A stretch of DNA of 64,000 nt from Chitinophaga sp. H8 (GCF_040567655.1 NZ_JBEXAC010000002.1:2692906-2756905); one strand, 5' to 3'; shown: positions 26,383 to 34,590, numbered from the stretch's first letter. A program made the numbers and translations. Notes: a model not told the origin generated them from the sequence alone.

Positions 26383-26412
26383 CCATCCTAAAAATTAATA
26401 AGGTATTTCATT

Positions 26413-26610
26413 ATGTTAATAATCGATTCTAAAGATTGCGAAAACATTGACAAGGCGCTCAAGAAGTATAAGAAGAAATTCGAAAAAGCTCGCATCTTGT
26501 TGCAGCTGAGAACGCGTCAGTCATTTACCAAACCGTCTATTAAACGCCGTAATCAGGTGTTAAAGGCTGTTTACCGTCAGCAATTGGCGAATGGTAAATT
26601 TGAAGATTAA
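26413..26610 (+). CDS. rpsU: 30S ribosomal protein bS21
   Basis: 65 residues, basic, with the S21 hallmark stretches ENIDKALKKYKKKFEKA and RQSFTKPSIKRRNQVLKA. bS21 binds the 30S platform near the anti-Shine-Dalgarno end and in Bacteroidota it helps mask it. Strong consensus promoter 31 bp upstream; a perfect 11-bp hairpin terminator follows, ahead of the recombinase gene. Confidence 0.96.
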   Translation: MLIIDSKDCENIDKALKKYKKKFEKARILLQLRTRQSFTKPSIKRRNQVLKAVYRQQLANGKFED

Positions 26611-26638
26611 TTTAGATTAATTCTCACTGAAAATATTT

Positions 26639-26685
26639 GATGATTGTAAGGTTTTTAATAACTTTACAATCATCAATCTTTTTGT
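26639..26685 (+). terminator. Rho-independent terminator of rpsU
   Basis: GATGATTGTAA (26639-26649) and TTACAATCATC (26664-26674) form an 11-bp perfect stem, followed by AATCTTTTTG. The T tract runs into the GTG start of the recombinase gene, so that gene either has its own start inside or depends on read-through. Confidence 0.8.
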
Positions 26686-27652
26686 GTTGAGCGAAGATGT
26701 AACTACATTATCCGGGAGATTCTTATCCTATATCCAGCTTGAAAAGCGGTACTCAGGGCACACCTTCATTGCTTACAGCAACGATCTCCGGCAATTCATT
26801 GACTTTCTGGCAATCACTTATGGTGCGATATCTGTACAGGATATCCGGCATCAGCATGTCCGTTCCTGGCTGGCACAGCTGATGGAACAGCAGGTAAATG
26901 CCAGAACGGTAACCCGAAAAATTTCTACCCTTAAATCTTTCTTCAAGTATGCAGTGCGGCAGGGCGTGATCCTGCAAACGCCCATGACGAAAGTGACGGC
27001 ACCTCAGATAAGCCATCGCTTACCGGAGTTTATTGCCGAAAAAGGGATGGAAGCGCTGGGGGATAACCGCAGTCCTAAATATGCTAAACTGGCCTCCGGA
27101 GAAAGTGATGGCATCGGGCAGCAGATCTTTGCCGATGACCTGAAAGGGCAGACCCACCAACTCATATTCGAAATATTTTATAATACGGGCATCCGTTCTG
27201 CAGAATTAATTTCCTTGCAGGAGCGGCATGTGGATATTGCCAATCTCACTATCAAGGTATTGGGAAAGGGGGGAAAAGAAAGGATCATTCCGGTGAGTCA
27301 GCATTTGTGCGCGCGTATCAGCGATTATATGGCGTTTAAAAGGCGGGAGCTGGCTCAGCTGGCACCGGGAGTGTTGCTGGTGCATCCGGTAAGCGGGAAG
27401 GTATTGTATCCAAAGTATGTTTACGATGTGGTCAGGAATCATCTTACTGAACATCAGATCACAACGATCAGCCGTAAGAGTCCGCATATATTGCGGCATA
27501 CTTTTGCTACCCATCTGATGAACAAGGGAGCGGATCTGAATGCGGTGAAGGAGTTGTTGGGGCATAGCAGTCTGGCATCTACACAGGTGTATACACATAA
27601 TACGATTGAAAAACTGAAAGAGGTATATAAACAAGCGCATCCCAAGGCATAG
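26684..27652 (+). CDS. tyrosine recombinase, XerC/XerD type
   Basis: 322 residues. Start is GTG at 26684 (no usable ATG in frame). N-terminal SAM-like domain (LSYIQLEKRYSGHTFIAYSNDL) then the catalytic domain with Arg in TGIRSAELISLQ, HILRHTFATHLMNKG (His and Arg), a His in LLGHSSLASTQ and the Tyr nucleophile in VYTHNTIEK. Chromosome-dimer resolution family; the context (rpsU upstream, hpf downstream) is the usual Bacteroidota core position, so a housekeeping Xer protein rather than a mobile-element integrase. A rpsU terminator ends just at the start codon. Confidence 0.9.
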   Translation: MLSEDVTTLSGRFLSYIQLEKRYSGHTFIAYSNDLRQFIDFLAITYGAISVQDIRHQHVRSWLAQLMEQQVNARTVTRKISTLKSFFKYAVRQGVILQTPMTKVTAPQISHRLPEFIAEKGMEALGDNRSPKYAKLASGESDGIGQQIFADDLKGQTHQLIFEIFYNTGIRSAELISLQERHVDIANLTIKVLGKGGKERIIPVSQHLCARISDYMAFKRRELAQLAPGVLLVHPVSGKVLYPKYVYDVVRNHLTEHQITTISRKSPHILRHTFATHLMNKGADLNAVKELLGHSSLASTQVYTHNTIEKLKEVYKQAHPKA

Positions 27653-27799
27653 CAACTTTAACAAAATTTTTGACCCTATATGGGTAAAAGATGGTAAAAG
27701 TGATTAAATTAGTAAAACAGTTCTTTCACATAAAAATGCAGCCTATGTTCTAAGGTTACACGATAGAATTAAGATTGTTAAATATTAAAAAATAGTGCT

Positions 27800-28099
27800 A
27801 TGAACGTTCAGATTCAAACCGTGCATTTCGATGCTGATGCAAAATTGATTGATCATGTGAGCAAAAAAATTCAAAAGCTCAACACCTTTTATGACCGCAT
27901 CGTCAGCGTGGATGTTTTTTTAAAGTTGGATAATATAGCGCATCAGGTAAAAGACAAAATTGCCGAGATTAAAGTGCGAATCCCCCGCCATGACCTCTTT
28001 GTAAAGCATGAGTCCAAATCCTTTGAGGAGTCCTTCGACCTTGCTTTTGATTCTCTTGTCACCCAGATCAAACGACAAAAAGAGAAGAATTTTCAGTAA
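27800..28099 (+). CDS. hpf: ribosome hibernation promoting factor, short form
   Basis: 99 residues; HPF/RaiA family that dimerises or silences 70S ribosomes in slow growth. Family features: MNVQIQTVHFDADAKLIDHV, FYDRIVSVDVFLKLD, a basic IAEIKVRIPRHDLFV and a Glu-rich middle. The long C-terminal dimerisation domain of the long HPF is absent. Follows the Xer gene by 147 bp and precedes the tRNA cluster with a promoter between. Confidence 0.93.
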   Translation: MNVQIQTVHFDADAKLIDHVSKKIQKLNTFYDRIVSVDVFLKLDNIAHQVKDKIAEIKVRIPRHDLFVKHESKSFEESFDLAFDSLVTQIKRQKEKNFQ

Positions 28100-28113
28100 A
28101 TCTTTAAAAATAT

Positions 28114-28144
28114 TTTGGAATTAATTTTCTCTTTACTACCTTTG
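28114..28144 (+). promoter_or_regulatory. consensus promoter TTTG-N19-TACCTTTG upstream of the tRNA cluster
   Basis: TTTG 28114-28117, 19 bp, TACCTTTG 28137-28144. The -7 box is inside the left arm of an inverted repeat (28131-28184). No CDS begins between here and the tRNA-Thr gene 180 bp downstream, so the transcript start is either a long tRNA precursor leader or a short RNA. Confidence 0.75.
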
Positions 28145-28184
28145 CCATCCCGATTCAAAAAGAGGGTCGGCGAAGGTAGTAAAG
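28131..28184. repeat. 16-bp inverted repeat enclosing the -7 box
   Basis: CTTTACTACCTTTGCC (28131-28146) and GGCGAAGGTAGTAAAG (28169-28184) are complementary except one T-G. A third partial copy, CTTTACTGTAG, follows at 28187. Could be a protein operator or RNA-level structure. Confidence 0.7.
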
Positions 28185-28255
28185 TTCTTTACTGTAGGGC
28201 ATTTAAGCCAGATTAGATCAGAGGAAATAAATCTGAAGAAAAGCGAAAAAAACAT

Positions 28256-28285
28256 TTTGAAATTTAATCAAAACAACTATTTTTG
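28256..28285 (+). promoter_or_regulatory. second candidate promoter for the tRNA cluster
   Basis: TTTG 28256-28259, 18-bp spacer, TATTTTTG 28278-28285; the spacing is one short of the usual 19. It lies 36 bp before tRNA-Thr. Confidence 0.6.
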
Positions 28286-28321
28286 CGCTCCGATTCAGAG
28301 AGTAAGATTCTCCTGAAAGAT

Positions 28322-28395
28322 GCCAGCATAGCTCAGTTGGCCAGAGCTACTGATTTGTAATCAGTGGGTCGGGGGTTCGAATCCCTCTGCTGGCT
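28322..28395 (+). tRNA. tRNA-Thr (anticodon TGT)
   Basis: Acceptor arms GCCAGCA and TGCTGGC, D-arm GCTCAGTTGG, T-arm GGGGGTTCGAATCCCTC, anticodon loop TTTGTAA with anticodon TGT. CCA is not encoded. First gene of the tRNA-tuf cluster. Confidence 0.96.
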
Positions 28396-28475
28396 CAGGT
28401 AGATTTTTGGCTTTAGAAGTTTCAGTTATGCATTATGCAATATTGAGATTTATAAACGAAAATCAGAGATTGTAA

Positions 28476-28560
28476 GGGCAGGTTCCAGAGCGGCCAAATG
28501 GGGCGGACTGTAAATCCGCTGACTACGTCTTCATAGGTTCGAATCCTATCCTGCCCACCA
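28476..28560 (+). tRNA. tRNA-Tyr (anticodon GTA)
   Basis: Acceptor arms GGGCAGG and CCTGCCC, anticodon GTA, long variable arm (class II tRNA), T-loop TTCGAAT. CCA is encoded at 28558-28560. Confidence 0.96.
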
Positions 28561-28569
28561 AAACGGCGT

Positions 28570-28600
28570 GTTCCGCTTTTGCCCTTTGCAAAGGCGGAAC
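28570..28600 (+). other. stable hairpin in the tRNA-Tyr to tRNA-Gly spacer
   Basis: GTTCCGCTTTTGC and GCAAAGGCGGAAC pair (12 bp with one G-T) around CCTTT. Probably a processing signal in the polycistronic tRNA precursor. Confidence 0.5.
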
Positions 28601-28718
28601 TTAGTTGTTGAGTGGAGAAGGTGCTGAAAGCAGCAGGTGTAGCAGGAAGTTGCTTTATTAATTTGTGAACAACAGCTTTTATTCAGTTCTTTAGTTTAAT
28701 TACCAAAAATATTCATAA

Positions 28719-28791
28719 GCGGGAGTAGCTCAGTTGGTAGAGCGACAGCCTTCCAAGCTGTAGGTCGCGGGTTCGAGCCTCGTCTCCCGCT
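28719..28791 (+). tRNA. tRNA-Gly (anticodon TCC)
   Basis: Acceptor arms GCGGGAG and CTCCCGC, anticodon TCC in CTTCCAA, T-arm CGGGTTCGAGCCTCG. CCA is not encoded. Confidence 0.96.
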
Positions 28792-28812
28792 CGTTTATTA
28801 ATTTTTATATCA

Positions 28813-28884
<72 letters not shown>

Positions 28885-28906
28885 CATAGATTTTTGAAAT
28901 CAACTA

Positions 28907-28982
28907 GGCGTTGTAGCTCAATGGGAGAGCAGTGGTCTGAAAGACAGGTCAAAGGACATGAGTTCAATTCTCATCAACGGTT
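28907..28982 (+). pseudogene. degenerate tRNA-like element (tRNA-Thr relative or tRNA pseudogene)
   Basis: It keeps the D-arm (GTAGCTCAATGGGAGAGCA), a perfect T-arm (ATGAG TTCAATT CTCAT) and most acceptor pairs (GCGTTG with CAACG), but the acceptor has a G-G clash at its second pair and the anticodon stem cannot be paired (GTGGT against ACAGG) with extra bases before the T-arm. A GAA triplet sits where the anticodon would be, but the arm is too disturbed to trust it. Overall similarity is to the tRNA-Thr(GGT) just upstream, suggesting a duplication that decayed, or an unusual structure. Confidence 0.6.
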
Positions 28983-29052
28983 CAAGTTTGTAAAACCGTG
29001 TTTTAAACAACTATCAATACAATCTTTACAAACCATCTAAAAAGAAAATAAA

Positions 29053-30240
29053 ATGGCAAAAGAAACCTTTAAGCGGGATAAACCCCACGTAAACATTGGT
29101 ACCATCGGCCACGTGGATCACGGTAAAACTACCTTGACCGCTGCCATTACTACTATCTTGGCAAACAAGGGCCTTGCAGAGAAGAGAGGGTACGACGAGA
29201 TTGATGCGGCTCCGGAAGAAAAAGAAAGAGGTATTACTATCAATACTGCTCACGTAGAGTATCAAACAGCTACTCGTCACTATGCGCACGTTGACTGTCC
29301 TGGTCACGCGGATTATGTGAAAAACATGATCACTGGTGCTGCTCAGATGGACGGTGCTATCCTCGTGGTTGCCGCTACAGACGGTCCTATGCCACAAACT
29401 AAAGAACACATCCTGCTGGCTCGCCAGGTAGGTGTACCTAGCATCGTTGTTTTCATGAACAAAGTTGACCTGGTAGACGATCCAGAATTACTGGAACTGG
29501 TAGAACTGGAAATCCGCGAACTGTTATCTAAAAACGGTTTCGATGGTGATAATACTCCAATCATTCAGGGTTCTGCAACCGGCGCATTGGCAGGTGATGC
29601 TAAATGGGTGGCTGCAATCGACCAACTGATGGAATCTGTAGATTCTTTCATTCCATTGCCTCCTCGTCCGGTTGATCAACCGTTCCTGATGTCTGTGGAA
29701 GACGTATTCTCTATCACCGGTCGTGGTACTGTTGCTACAGGTCGTATCGAGCGCGGTAGAATTAAAGTAGGTGAAAACGTTGAGATCGTAGGTCTGATCG
29801 AAGAACCACTGAAATCTACTTGTACTGGTGTTGAAATGTTCAAAAAATTACTGGACGAAGGTGAAGCTGGTGATAACGCGGGTCTGTTACTGCGCGGTAT
29901 TGAAAAAACTCAGATTCGCCGTGGTATGGTAATCTGTCAGCCAGGTACTATCACTCCGCACACTGAATTCAAAGCTGAAGTATACGTACTGGGTAAAGAT
30001 GAAGGTGGCCGTCACACTCCGTTCTTCAACAAATACCGTCCTCAGTTCTACTTCCGTACTACTGACGTAACCGGTGAAGTTGAATTACCAGCTGGTGTTG
30101 AAATGGTTATGCCTGGTGATAACGTAGGTCTGGTTGTAAAACTGATCGCTCCAATCGCTATGGAAAAAGGTCTGAAATTCGCTATCCGCGAAGGTGGCCG
30201 TACCGTAGGTGCTGGTCAGGTTACTGAAGTAATCAAGTAA
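29053..30240 (+). CDS. tuf: elongation factor Tu
   Basis: 395 residues; GTPase that brings aminoacyl-tRNA to the ribosome. P-loop GHVDHGKT, switch [26 protein letters not shown] and the SATGAL-like GSATGAL segment are all present, and domains 2 and 3 are full length ([16 protein letters not shown], then ending [11 protein letters not shown]). In this phylum tuf sits between a tRNA group and tRNA-Trp, as here. Codon usage is visibly biased (GGT, GTA, CGT, CTG), as expected for a highly expressed gene. Last base is 100 nt before tRNA-Trp. Confidence 0.99.
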   Translation: MAKETFKRDKPHVNIGTIGHVDHGKTTLTAAITTILANKGLAEKRGYDEIDAAPEEKERGITINTAHVEYQTATRHYAHVDCPGHADYVKNMITGAAQMDGAILVVAATDGPMPQTKEHILLARQVGVPSIVVFMNKVDLVDDPELLELVELEIRELLSKNGFDGDNTPIIQGSATGALAGDAKWVAAIDQLMESVDSFIPLPPRPVDQPFLMSVEDVFSITGRGTVATGRIERGRIKVGENVEIVGLIEEPLKSTCTGVEMFKKLLDEGEAGDNAGLLLRGIEKTQIRRGMVICQPGTITPHTEFKAEVYVLGKDEGGRHTPFFNKYRPQFYFRTTDVTGEVELPAGVEMVMPGDNVGLVVKLIAPIAMEKGLKFAIREGGRTVGAGQVTEVIK

Positions 30241-30249
30241 TTAGCAATA

Positions 30250-30336
30250 ATAAAAGCCATTAGCATCCGCCTTTAGCAGTTAGCTTTTTTCTTTGTAGAT
30301 TTGCTAACAGTATAAATGCCCGCTAATGGCTTTTAT
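30250..30336. repeat. 87-nt inverted repeat between tuf and tRNA-Trp
   Basis: ATAAAAGCCATTAGC (30250-30264) and GCTAATGGCTTTTAT (30322-30336) are perfect 15-bp complements. The 57-nt loop contains a TTAGCAGTTAGCTTTTTT heptamer-type segment that can pair with TTGCTAACAG. Ends in TTTTATAAAC. Terminator, processing element, or repeat insertion. Confidence 0.75.
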
Positions 30337-30340
30337 AAAC

Positions 30341-30411
30341 ACGGGCGTAGTTCAATGGTAGAATAGAGGTCTCCAAAACCTTTGATACGGGTTCGAATCC
30401 TGTCGCCCGTG
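30341..30411 (+). tRNA. tRNA-Trp (anticodon CCA)
   Basis: Acceptor arms ACGGGCG and CGCCCGT, anticodon CCA in TCTCCAAAA, T-arm CGGGTTCGAATCCTG, G as discriminator base. CCA tail is not encoded. Confidence 0.96.
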
Positions 30412-30428
30412 CTAGTGTTAAGTTAAAA

Positions 30429-30499
30429 GCTAATGGTTAATTGTTAATAGTGTATGTTTGCATAAATTTGGAAAACACTACTAACGATTAACCATTAGC
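30429..30499. repeat. 24-bp inverted repeat straddling the secE promoter
   Basis: Left arm 30429-30452 and right arm 30476-30499 match over 24 bp with two G-T-type differences (both start/end GCTAATGGTTAAT / ATTAACCATTAGC). The 23-bp loop holds the -7 box. GCTAATGG is shared with the repeat on the other side of tRNA-Trp. Confidence 0.8.
30440..30470 (+). promoter_or_regulatory. secE-nusG promoter, ATTG-N19-TAAATTTG
   Basis: ATTG 30440-30443, 19 bp, TAAATTTG 30463-30470. The -33 is inside the left inverted-repeat arm and transcription would begin at the right arm. Confidence 0.6.
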
Positions 30500-30528
30500 A
30501 ATTTACAAATAACAGTTAATTCATTACA

Positions 30529-30723
30529 ATGAATAAGATCAGAAACTACTTCCGCGAGTCTTATCATGAACTGGTACACAAAGTGTCCTGGCCTACCTGG
30601 CAGGAGCTCCAGTCCTCTACTATGATAGTTTTGATAGCAACCATCATCATCACTGCCATTGTTTGGGGTATGGATGCCCTTTCAAATGTAACCTTAACGG
30701 AATACTATAAAATGTTCAAATAA
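30529..30723 (+). CDS. secE: preprotein translocase subunit SecE
   Basis: 64 residues, single membrane helix. Family features: an amphipathic N-terminal helix KIRNYFRESYHELVHKVSWP, TWQELQSSTM and a transmembrane segment IVLIATIIITAIVWGMDAL. SecE stabilises SecY in the SecYEG channel. Stop codon overlaps the nusG start by one base, giving translational coupling. Typical secE-nusG-rplK order of bacteria. Confidence 0.95.
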   Translation: MNKIRNYFRESYHELVHKVSWPTWQELQSSTMIVLIATIIITAIVWGMDALSNVTLTEYYKMFK

Positions 30724-31289
30724 TGGATGCAGCCAATATTCCTGCCCAGGAAACAAAGTGGTATGTGCTGCGCGTAGTGAGTGGCAAAGAGAAAAAAGTA
30801 AAGGAGTACCTGGATATTGAAGTACGCCGTTCTGATTGGGGAAATGTGATTTCCCAGATCTTTTTACCAGTAGAGAAAGTGTATAAAGTGCAGGCTGGTA
30901 AGAAAGTAATGCGCGAAAAGAACTTCTATCCCGGCTATGTGATGATCGAAGCAGTGGATGGTAAAATGACAGATGAAGTAATTCAGGCTATCCGCAACGT
31001 ATCCGGTGTGATTCACTTTCTTGGTAAAGATAAACCCATTGCACTCCGCAAGGCAGAAGTGAATAAAATGTTAGGTAAGGTGGATGAACTGAGTGATCAG
31101 GGCATGACCATGAGCGAACCTTTCATTGTGGGCGAAACCATTAAGATTATTGATGGTCCGTTCAATGACTTTAACGGTGTAATTGAAGAAGTAATAGAAG
31201 ATAAGAAGAAGCTGAAAGTAACCGTGAAAATCTTTGGCCGTGCTACTCCTGTAGAACTGAACTTCATGCAGGTAGAAAAATTAAGCTAA
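30723..31289 (+). CDS. nusG: transcription termination/antitermination factor NusG
   Basis: 188 residues. N-terminal NGN domain: KWYVLRVVSGKEKKVKEYL, FLPVEKVYKVQAGKKV and FYPGYVMIEA; then a KOW domain near the C-terminus: GETIKIIDGPFNDFNGVIEEV. NusG binds RNA polymerase and couples it to Rho or to the ribosome. ATG overlaps the secE stop. A strong intrinsic terminator follows, so downstream genes are transcribed separately. Confidence 0.97.
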   Translation: MDAANIPAQETKWYVLRVVSGKEKKVKEYLDIEVRRSDWGNVISQIFLPVEKVYKVQAGKKVMREKNFYPGYVMIEAVDGKMTDEVIQAIRNVSGVIHFLGKDKPIALRKAEVNKMLGKVDELSDQGMTMSEPFIVGETIKIIDGPFNDFNGVIEEVIEDKKKLKVTVKIFGRATPVELNFMQVEKLS

Positions 31290-31311
31290 GTTTAGCAAAA
31301 TATTAAAACAG

Positions 31312-31342
31312 AAAACCGGTTCAGCTGAGCCGGTTTTTTTTA
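31312..31342 (+). terminator. Rho-independent terminator after nusG
   Basis: AAAACCGGTTCA-GC-TGAGCCGGTTTT stem (one G-T) followed by T8 with TATTTT. Separates nusG from the transglutaminase-like gene. Confidence 0.9.
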
Positions 31343-31362
31343 TTTTACAGCTTTGATCAGTT

Positions 31363-32574
31363 ATGCGTACTATTTATTTCCTGTTGCCACTCCTCTTGCT
31401 GGCAAATTATTGTGTACAGGCCCAGGGAACCAGGCCCGTTACCACCACTAACAACCAACCGCTGCCTATTCCTGTTATCCCGGATAGCGTAACCGGGAAT
31501 ACCACCCAATTAAGCAATTACCTGCTGGCGCATACGCAGGAACCTGTAGCATTTACCCGGGCTTTATATAATTGGATGGCTAATACTATTGCCTATGACG
31601 TGATCAATACCTATAAGCCTGACTATTATAAAGACACGGCCGATGCGGTCACCAAAACATTGCAGACCAGAGTAGCTGTGTGCCAGGGATATGCAGCCCT
31701 GTTTAGTGAAGTGTGCCGGAAAGGGGGCATTCCTGCTTATTTTATAGGAGGATATACCCAGTTAAATGGTCAGCTGGGTAATGCCAGTCATGCCTGGGTA
31801 GGGGTAAAGTTTGGAGATAAATGGTATATGATGGACCCCACCTGGGGCGCAGGTTATCTGCAGGCAGGAAAATTTGTACGCAAATTAAACTGGAGCTACT
31901 TTATGGTGAAACCGGAAGTGTTTGTAAAAACGCATATCTCTTTTGACCCGCTCTGGCAGTTGTCCACACATCCGGTACGGCATGATGAATTCCGGGATAG
32001 TAACTGGAGCGAGGCCGGTAAAAGACCGGCTTTTTCCCTGACAGATTCTCTGGACGCATATAGCCGGCAGTCGCTGATGGCGCAGATGCAGCATAAAATA
32101 GCGCGGATAGAAAGCTTTGGCGTTACCAACCAGCTGATAGGGAATGAGCTGGTACATGCGCGGAACATGATCCAGGTTACGCAGTACAATGAACAGGTAG
32201 CCCGGCAAAATAAGGAAGTATCCACGCAGAATGTAGTGATAGACAAATACAACAAGGGAGGGAGCCTGTTTAATGAAGGAGTAGGGCTCTTTAATAAGTT
32301 TGTGGAATTCAAGAATGCGCAGTTCAGGCCGGGCAAACCTGATAATGAGATCAAGGCCATGGTGGATGAGGTGGCAACCAGACTAACCCTGGCCAGGGAG
32401 GAGTTGGATGGACTGCAAACACCAGATAAGAATATTCAGCAGCAAATCAACACCCTGAAGAAGTCGGTCGCAGATTTACAGAAAAGAGTGGAAGAAGAGG
32501 AGTTGTTTGTGCAGAAATATATAAAAACGGGCAAGTTATTCCGGAAAACGTTATTTTACAAGTTTGGAGCTTAG
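31363..32574 (+). CDS. secreted transglutaminase-like protein inserted between nusG and rplK
   Basis: 403 residues with signal peptide MRTIYFLLPLLLLANYCVQAQG. The papain-like transglutaminase core has its triad in order: Cys in RVAVCQGYAALF, His in ASHAWVGVKFGDKW and Asp in YMMDPTWGAGY. The C-terminal third is helical and likely coiled coil (NTLKKSVADLQKRVEEEELF). Role unknown; relatives act as proteases or crosslinkers in the envelope. It interrupts the usual nusG-rplK order, lies between a terminator and the rplK promoter and so is its own transcript or a read-through one. Confidence 0.85.
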   Translation: MRTIYFLLPLLLLANYCVQAQGTRPVTTTNNQPLPIPVIPDSVTGNTTQLSNYLLAHTQEPVAFTRALYNWMANTIAYDVINTYKPDYYKDTADAVTKTLQTRVAVCQGYAALFSEVCRKGGIPAYFIGGYTQLNGQLGNASHAWVGVKFGDKWYMMDPTWGAGYLQAGKFVRKLNWSYFMVKPEVFVKTHISFDPLWQLSTHPVRHDEFRDSNWSEAGKRPAFSLTDSLDAYSRQSLMAQMQHKIARIESFGVTNQLIGNELVHARNMIQVTQYNEQVARQNKEVSTQNVVIDKYNKGGSLFNEGVGLFNKFVEFKNAQFRPGKPDNEIKAMVDEVATRLTLAREELDGLQTPDKNIQQQINTLKKSVADLQKRVEEEELFVQKYIKTGKLFRKTLFYKFGA

Positions 32575-32686
32575 CCGGAGGTGAAAACTGATGGTAAGGT
32601 ATTTTTTCGGGAAATGCAATAGATTTGTAAAAAAAGTCAAAAATAGTCGACATATTAGCAAAAAGGATGCCCAATTCCAAAATCAT

Positions 32687-32717
32687 TTTGAGTTTTTCAT
32701 ATAATTATATACCTTTG
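32687..32717 (+). promoter_or_regulatory. rplK operon promoter, TTTG-N19-TACCTTTG
   Basis: TTTG 32687-32690, 19 bp, TACCTTTG 32710-32717: perfect consensus. Its leader of about 80 nt (32724-32804) contains AAAAGGTTATTTTGGCACCTTTT in pieces AAAAGG and CCTTTT that may pair, possibly the L1 autoregulation site; that role is inferred from other bacteria. Confidence 0.85.
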
Positions 32718-32804
32718 CATCCCCTTTAAAAGGTTATTTTGGCACCTTTTAGTTTTGGGAGTATCGCTCAGGCGGTACGTTTTCACCAAATTAAAACGAT
32801 AATT

Positions 32805-33248
32805 ATGGCAAAAGAGATCGCAACGTACGTGAAATTGCAGGTAAAAGGCGGCCAGGCCAATCCTGCACCTCCAATTGGACCCGCTTTGGGTTCTAAAGGT
32901 GTGAACATCATGGAGTTCTGTAAGCAATTCAATGCCCGTACCCAGGATAAAATGGGTAAGGTATTGCCTGTGTTACTGACTGTTTACACTGACAAATCCT
33001 TTGACTTCGTCATCAAAACGCCGCCGGCAGCGATTCAGTTGCTGGAAGCTGCCAAGTTGCAGAATGGTTCTAAGGAGCCTAACCGTAACAAAGTTGGAAA
33101 AGTAAGCTGGGCACAAGTTGAAGCCATTGCGCAAGACAAAATGTCCGACCTGAACTGCTTTACAGTAGATAGTGCTATGAGAATGGTAGCTGGTACTGCA
33201 CGTAGCATGGGTATTACTGTAGACGGTAAAGCTCCCTGGGAAAACTAA
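32805..33248 (+). CDS. rplK: 50S ribosomal protein uL11
   Basis: 147 residues. Start [18 protein letters not shown] is the family start, the earlier open frame being leader sequence. [24 protein letters not shown] is the conserved S-adenosyl-methyltransferase and rRNA-binding N-terminal part, quoted here in pieces: [10 protein letters not shown] and [12 protein letters not shown]. The C-terminal RNA-binding domain ends DCTV-like ([20 protein letters not shown]). Head of the rplKAJL-rpoBC cluster. Confidence 0.97.
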   Translation: MAKEIATYVKLQVKGGQANPAPPIGPALGSKGVNIMEFCKQFNARTQDKMGKVLPVLLTVYTDKSFDFVIKTPPAAIQLLEAAKLQNGSKEPNRNKVGKVSWAQVEAIAQDKMSDLNCFTVDSAMRMVAGTARSMGITVDGKAPWEN

Positions 33249-33295
33249 TTTGTTTCACCCTGTAGTAAGCAGGTAAACTTCAAAAACAAAGAGAA

Positions 33296-33985
33296 ATGGC
33301 AACTAAACAAAGAAAAGCGGCTGATGCAAAGGTGGACAAAAACAAGATCTATAGCCTGAAAGAGGCTTCCACACTTGTAAAGGACCTTAATTGTACTAAA
33401 TTCGACAGTTCTGTCGATTTACATATCCGCTTAGGCGTTGATCCTAAGAAAGCAGATCAGGCTATCCGTGGCTCCGTTACGCTTCCCCACGGTACTGGTA
33501 AAACCAAGAGAGTATTGGTGCTTTGCACCCCGGACAAAGAAGCTGCTGCAAAAGAAGCAGGTGCTGACTTTGTGGGTCTGGATGAATTTATCCAGAAAAT
33601 CGAAGCTGGCTGGACAGATGTAGATGTGATTGTTGCAACACCTTCTGTAATGCCGAAGATTGGTAAGTTAGGTAAGATATTAGGCCCTCGTAACCTGATG
33701 CCGAACCCGAAAACAGGAACTGTTACGAATGATGTAGCAGCTGCAGTAAATGAAGTAAAAGGTGGTAAAATTACCTTTAAAGTTGATAAAGCTGGTATCA
33801 TCCACGCTTCTATTGGCCGGGTATCTTTCGCTTCCGATAAAATTGAGCAAAACTCCCTGGAGCTGATCAATGCTATCATTAAACTGAAACCAGCTACAGC
33901 AAAAGGCGTTTACCTGAGAGGTTTGTCTATGGCTAGCACCATGAGTCCTGGTATCGCAATTGACACTAAATCTGTTCAAAACTAA
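33296..33985 (+). CDS. rplA: 50S ribosomal protein uL1
   Basis: 229 residues. Family landmarks: [33 protein letters not shown] (in part), [12 protein letters not shown] and the signature [17 protein letters not shown]1 binds the 23S rRNA stalk and represses its own operon. The 48-bp spacer to rplK carries GAGAAATGG near the start. Confidence 0.97.
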   Translation: MATKQRKAADAKVDKNKIYSLKEASTLVKDLNCTKFDSSVDLHIRLGVDPKKADQAIRGSVTLPHGTGKTKRVLVLCTPDKEAAAKEAGADFVGLDEFIQKIEAGWTDVDVIVATPSVMPKIGKLGKILGPRNLMPNPKTGTVTNDVAAAVNEVKGGKITFKVDKAGIIHASIGRVSFASDKIEQNSLELINAIIKLKPATAKGVYLRGLSMASTMSPGIAIDTKSVQN

Positions 33986-34062
33986 TTGATACTGTAAAGT
34001 GTAAACAGTTGCCCCCTGGCAAATGGAACATCTGAAAGCATCAATCCAAATCGGAAAAAGTC

Positions 34063-34590
34063 ATGAATAAAGAGCAAAAAAATGAAGTGGTAGAACTGCT
34101 GAAAAGTAAGTTCTCTCAATATAGCAACTTTTACATCACCAACACGGAATCATTAACCGTGGAGCAGGTGAACAACCTGAGAAGGGTGTGCTTCGATAAG
34201 AAGGTGGAAATGAAGGTAGCTAAGAATACCCTGATCAAAAGAGCCCTGGAATCTCTGGATAGCGAAAAGTATGCAGGTGTTTACGATGCATTGCATGGTG
34301 TAACTGCCCTGATGTTTTCTGAGAGTCCTAAGGAACCAGCGGTAATTATCTCTTCTTTCCGCAAAGCAAACGGCAAACTGGAAAAACCCGTACTGAAAGC
34401 TGCATTTGTTGGCAACGAAGTATACATGGGCGATAACCAACTGACCACATTAACACAAATCAAAACCAAGAACGAACTCATCGGAGACGTTATTGGCTTG
34501 CTGCAATCTCCTGCAAAACGCGTTATCGCTGCATTGCTGGAAAAAGGCAAGAAAGAAGAAGCTGGTGTTGAAGCACCGGCTGCAGAATAA
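34063..34590 (+). CDS. rplJ: 50S ribosomal protein uL10
   Basis: 175 residues. MNKEQKNEVVELLKSKFSQY, then YITNTESLTVEQVNNLRR and KVAKNTLIKRAL are typical; the C-terminal helix region (PAKRVIAALLEKGKKEEAGV) binds L7/L12 dimers. The 77 bp upstream may host the L10 leader; no diagnostic motif was recognised. A heptamer repeat lies directly after the stop codon. Confidence 0.97.
   Translation: MNKEQKNEVVELLKSKFSQYSNFYITNTESLTVEQVNNLRRVCFDKKVEMKVAKNTLIKRALESLDSEKYAGVYDALHGVTALMFSESPKEPAVIISSFRKANGKLEKPVLKAAFVGNEVYMGDNQLTTLTQIKTKNELIGDVIGLLQSPAKRVIAALLEKGKKEEAGVEAPAAE

Noticed and set aside
26684..27652. Xer-type recombinase as integrase of a mobile element
   Set aside because: The gene lies between rpsU and hpf in a core context and lacks nearby tRNA junctions or cargo; a housekeeping role fits better.
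33986..34062. L10 leader riboregulator before rplJ
   Set aside because: No recognisable conserved fold in the 77-nt spacer; not enough to call.
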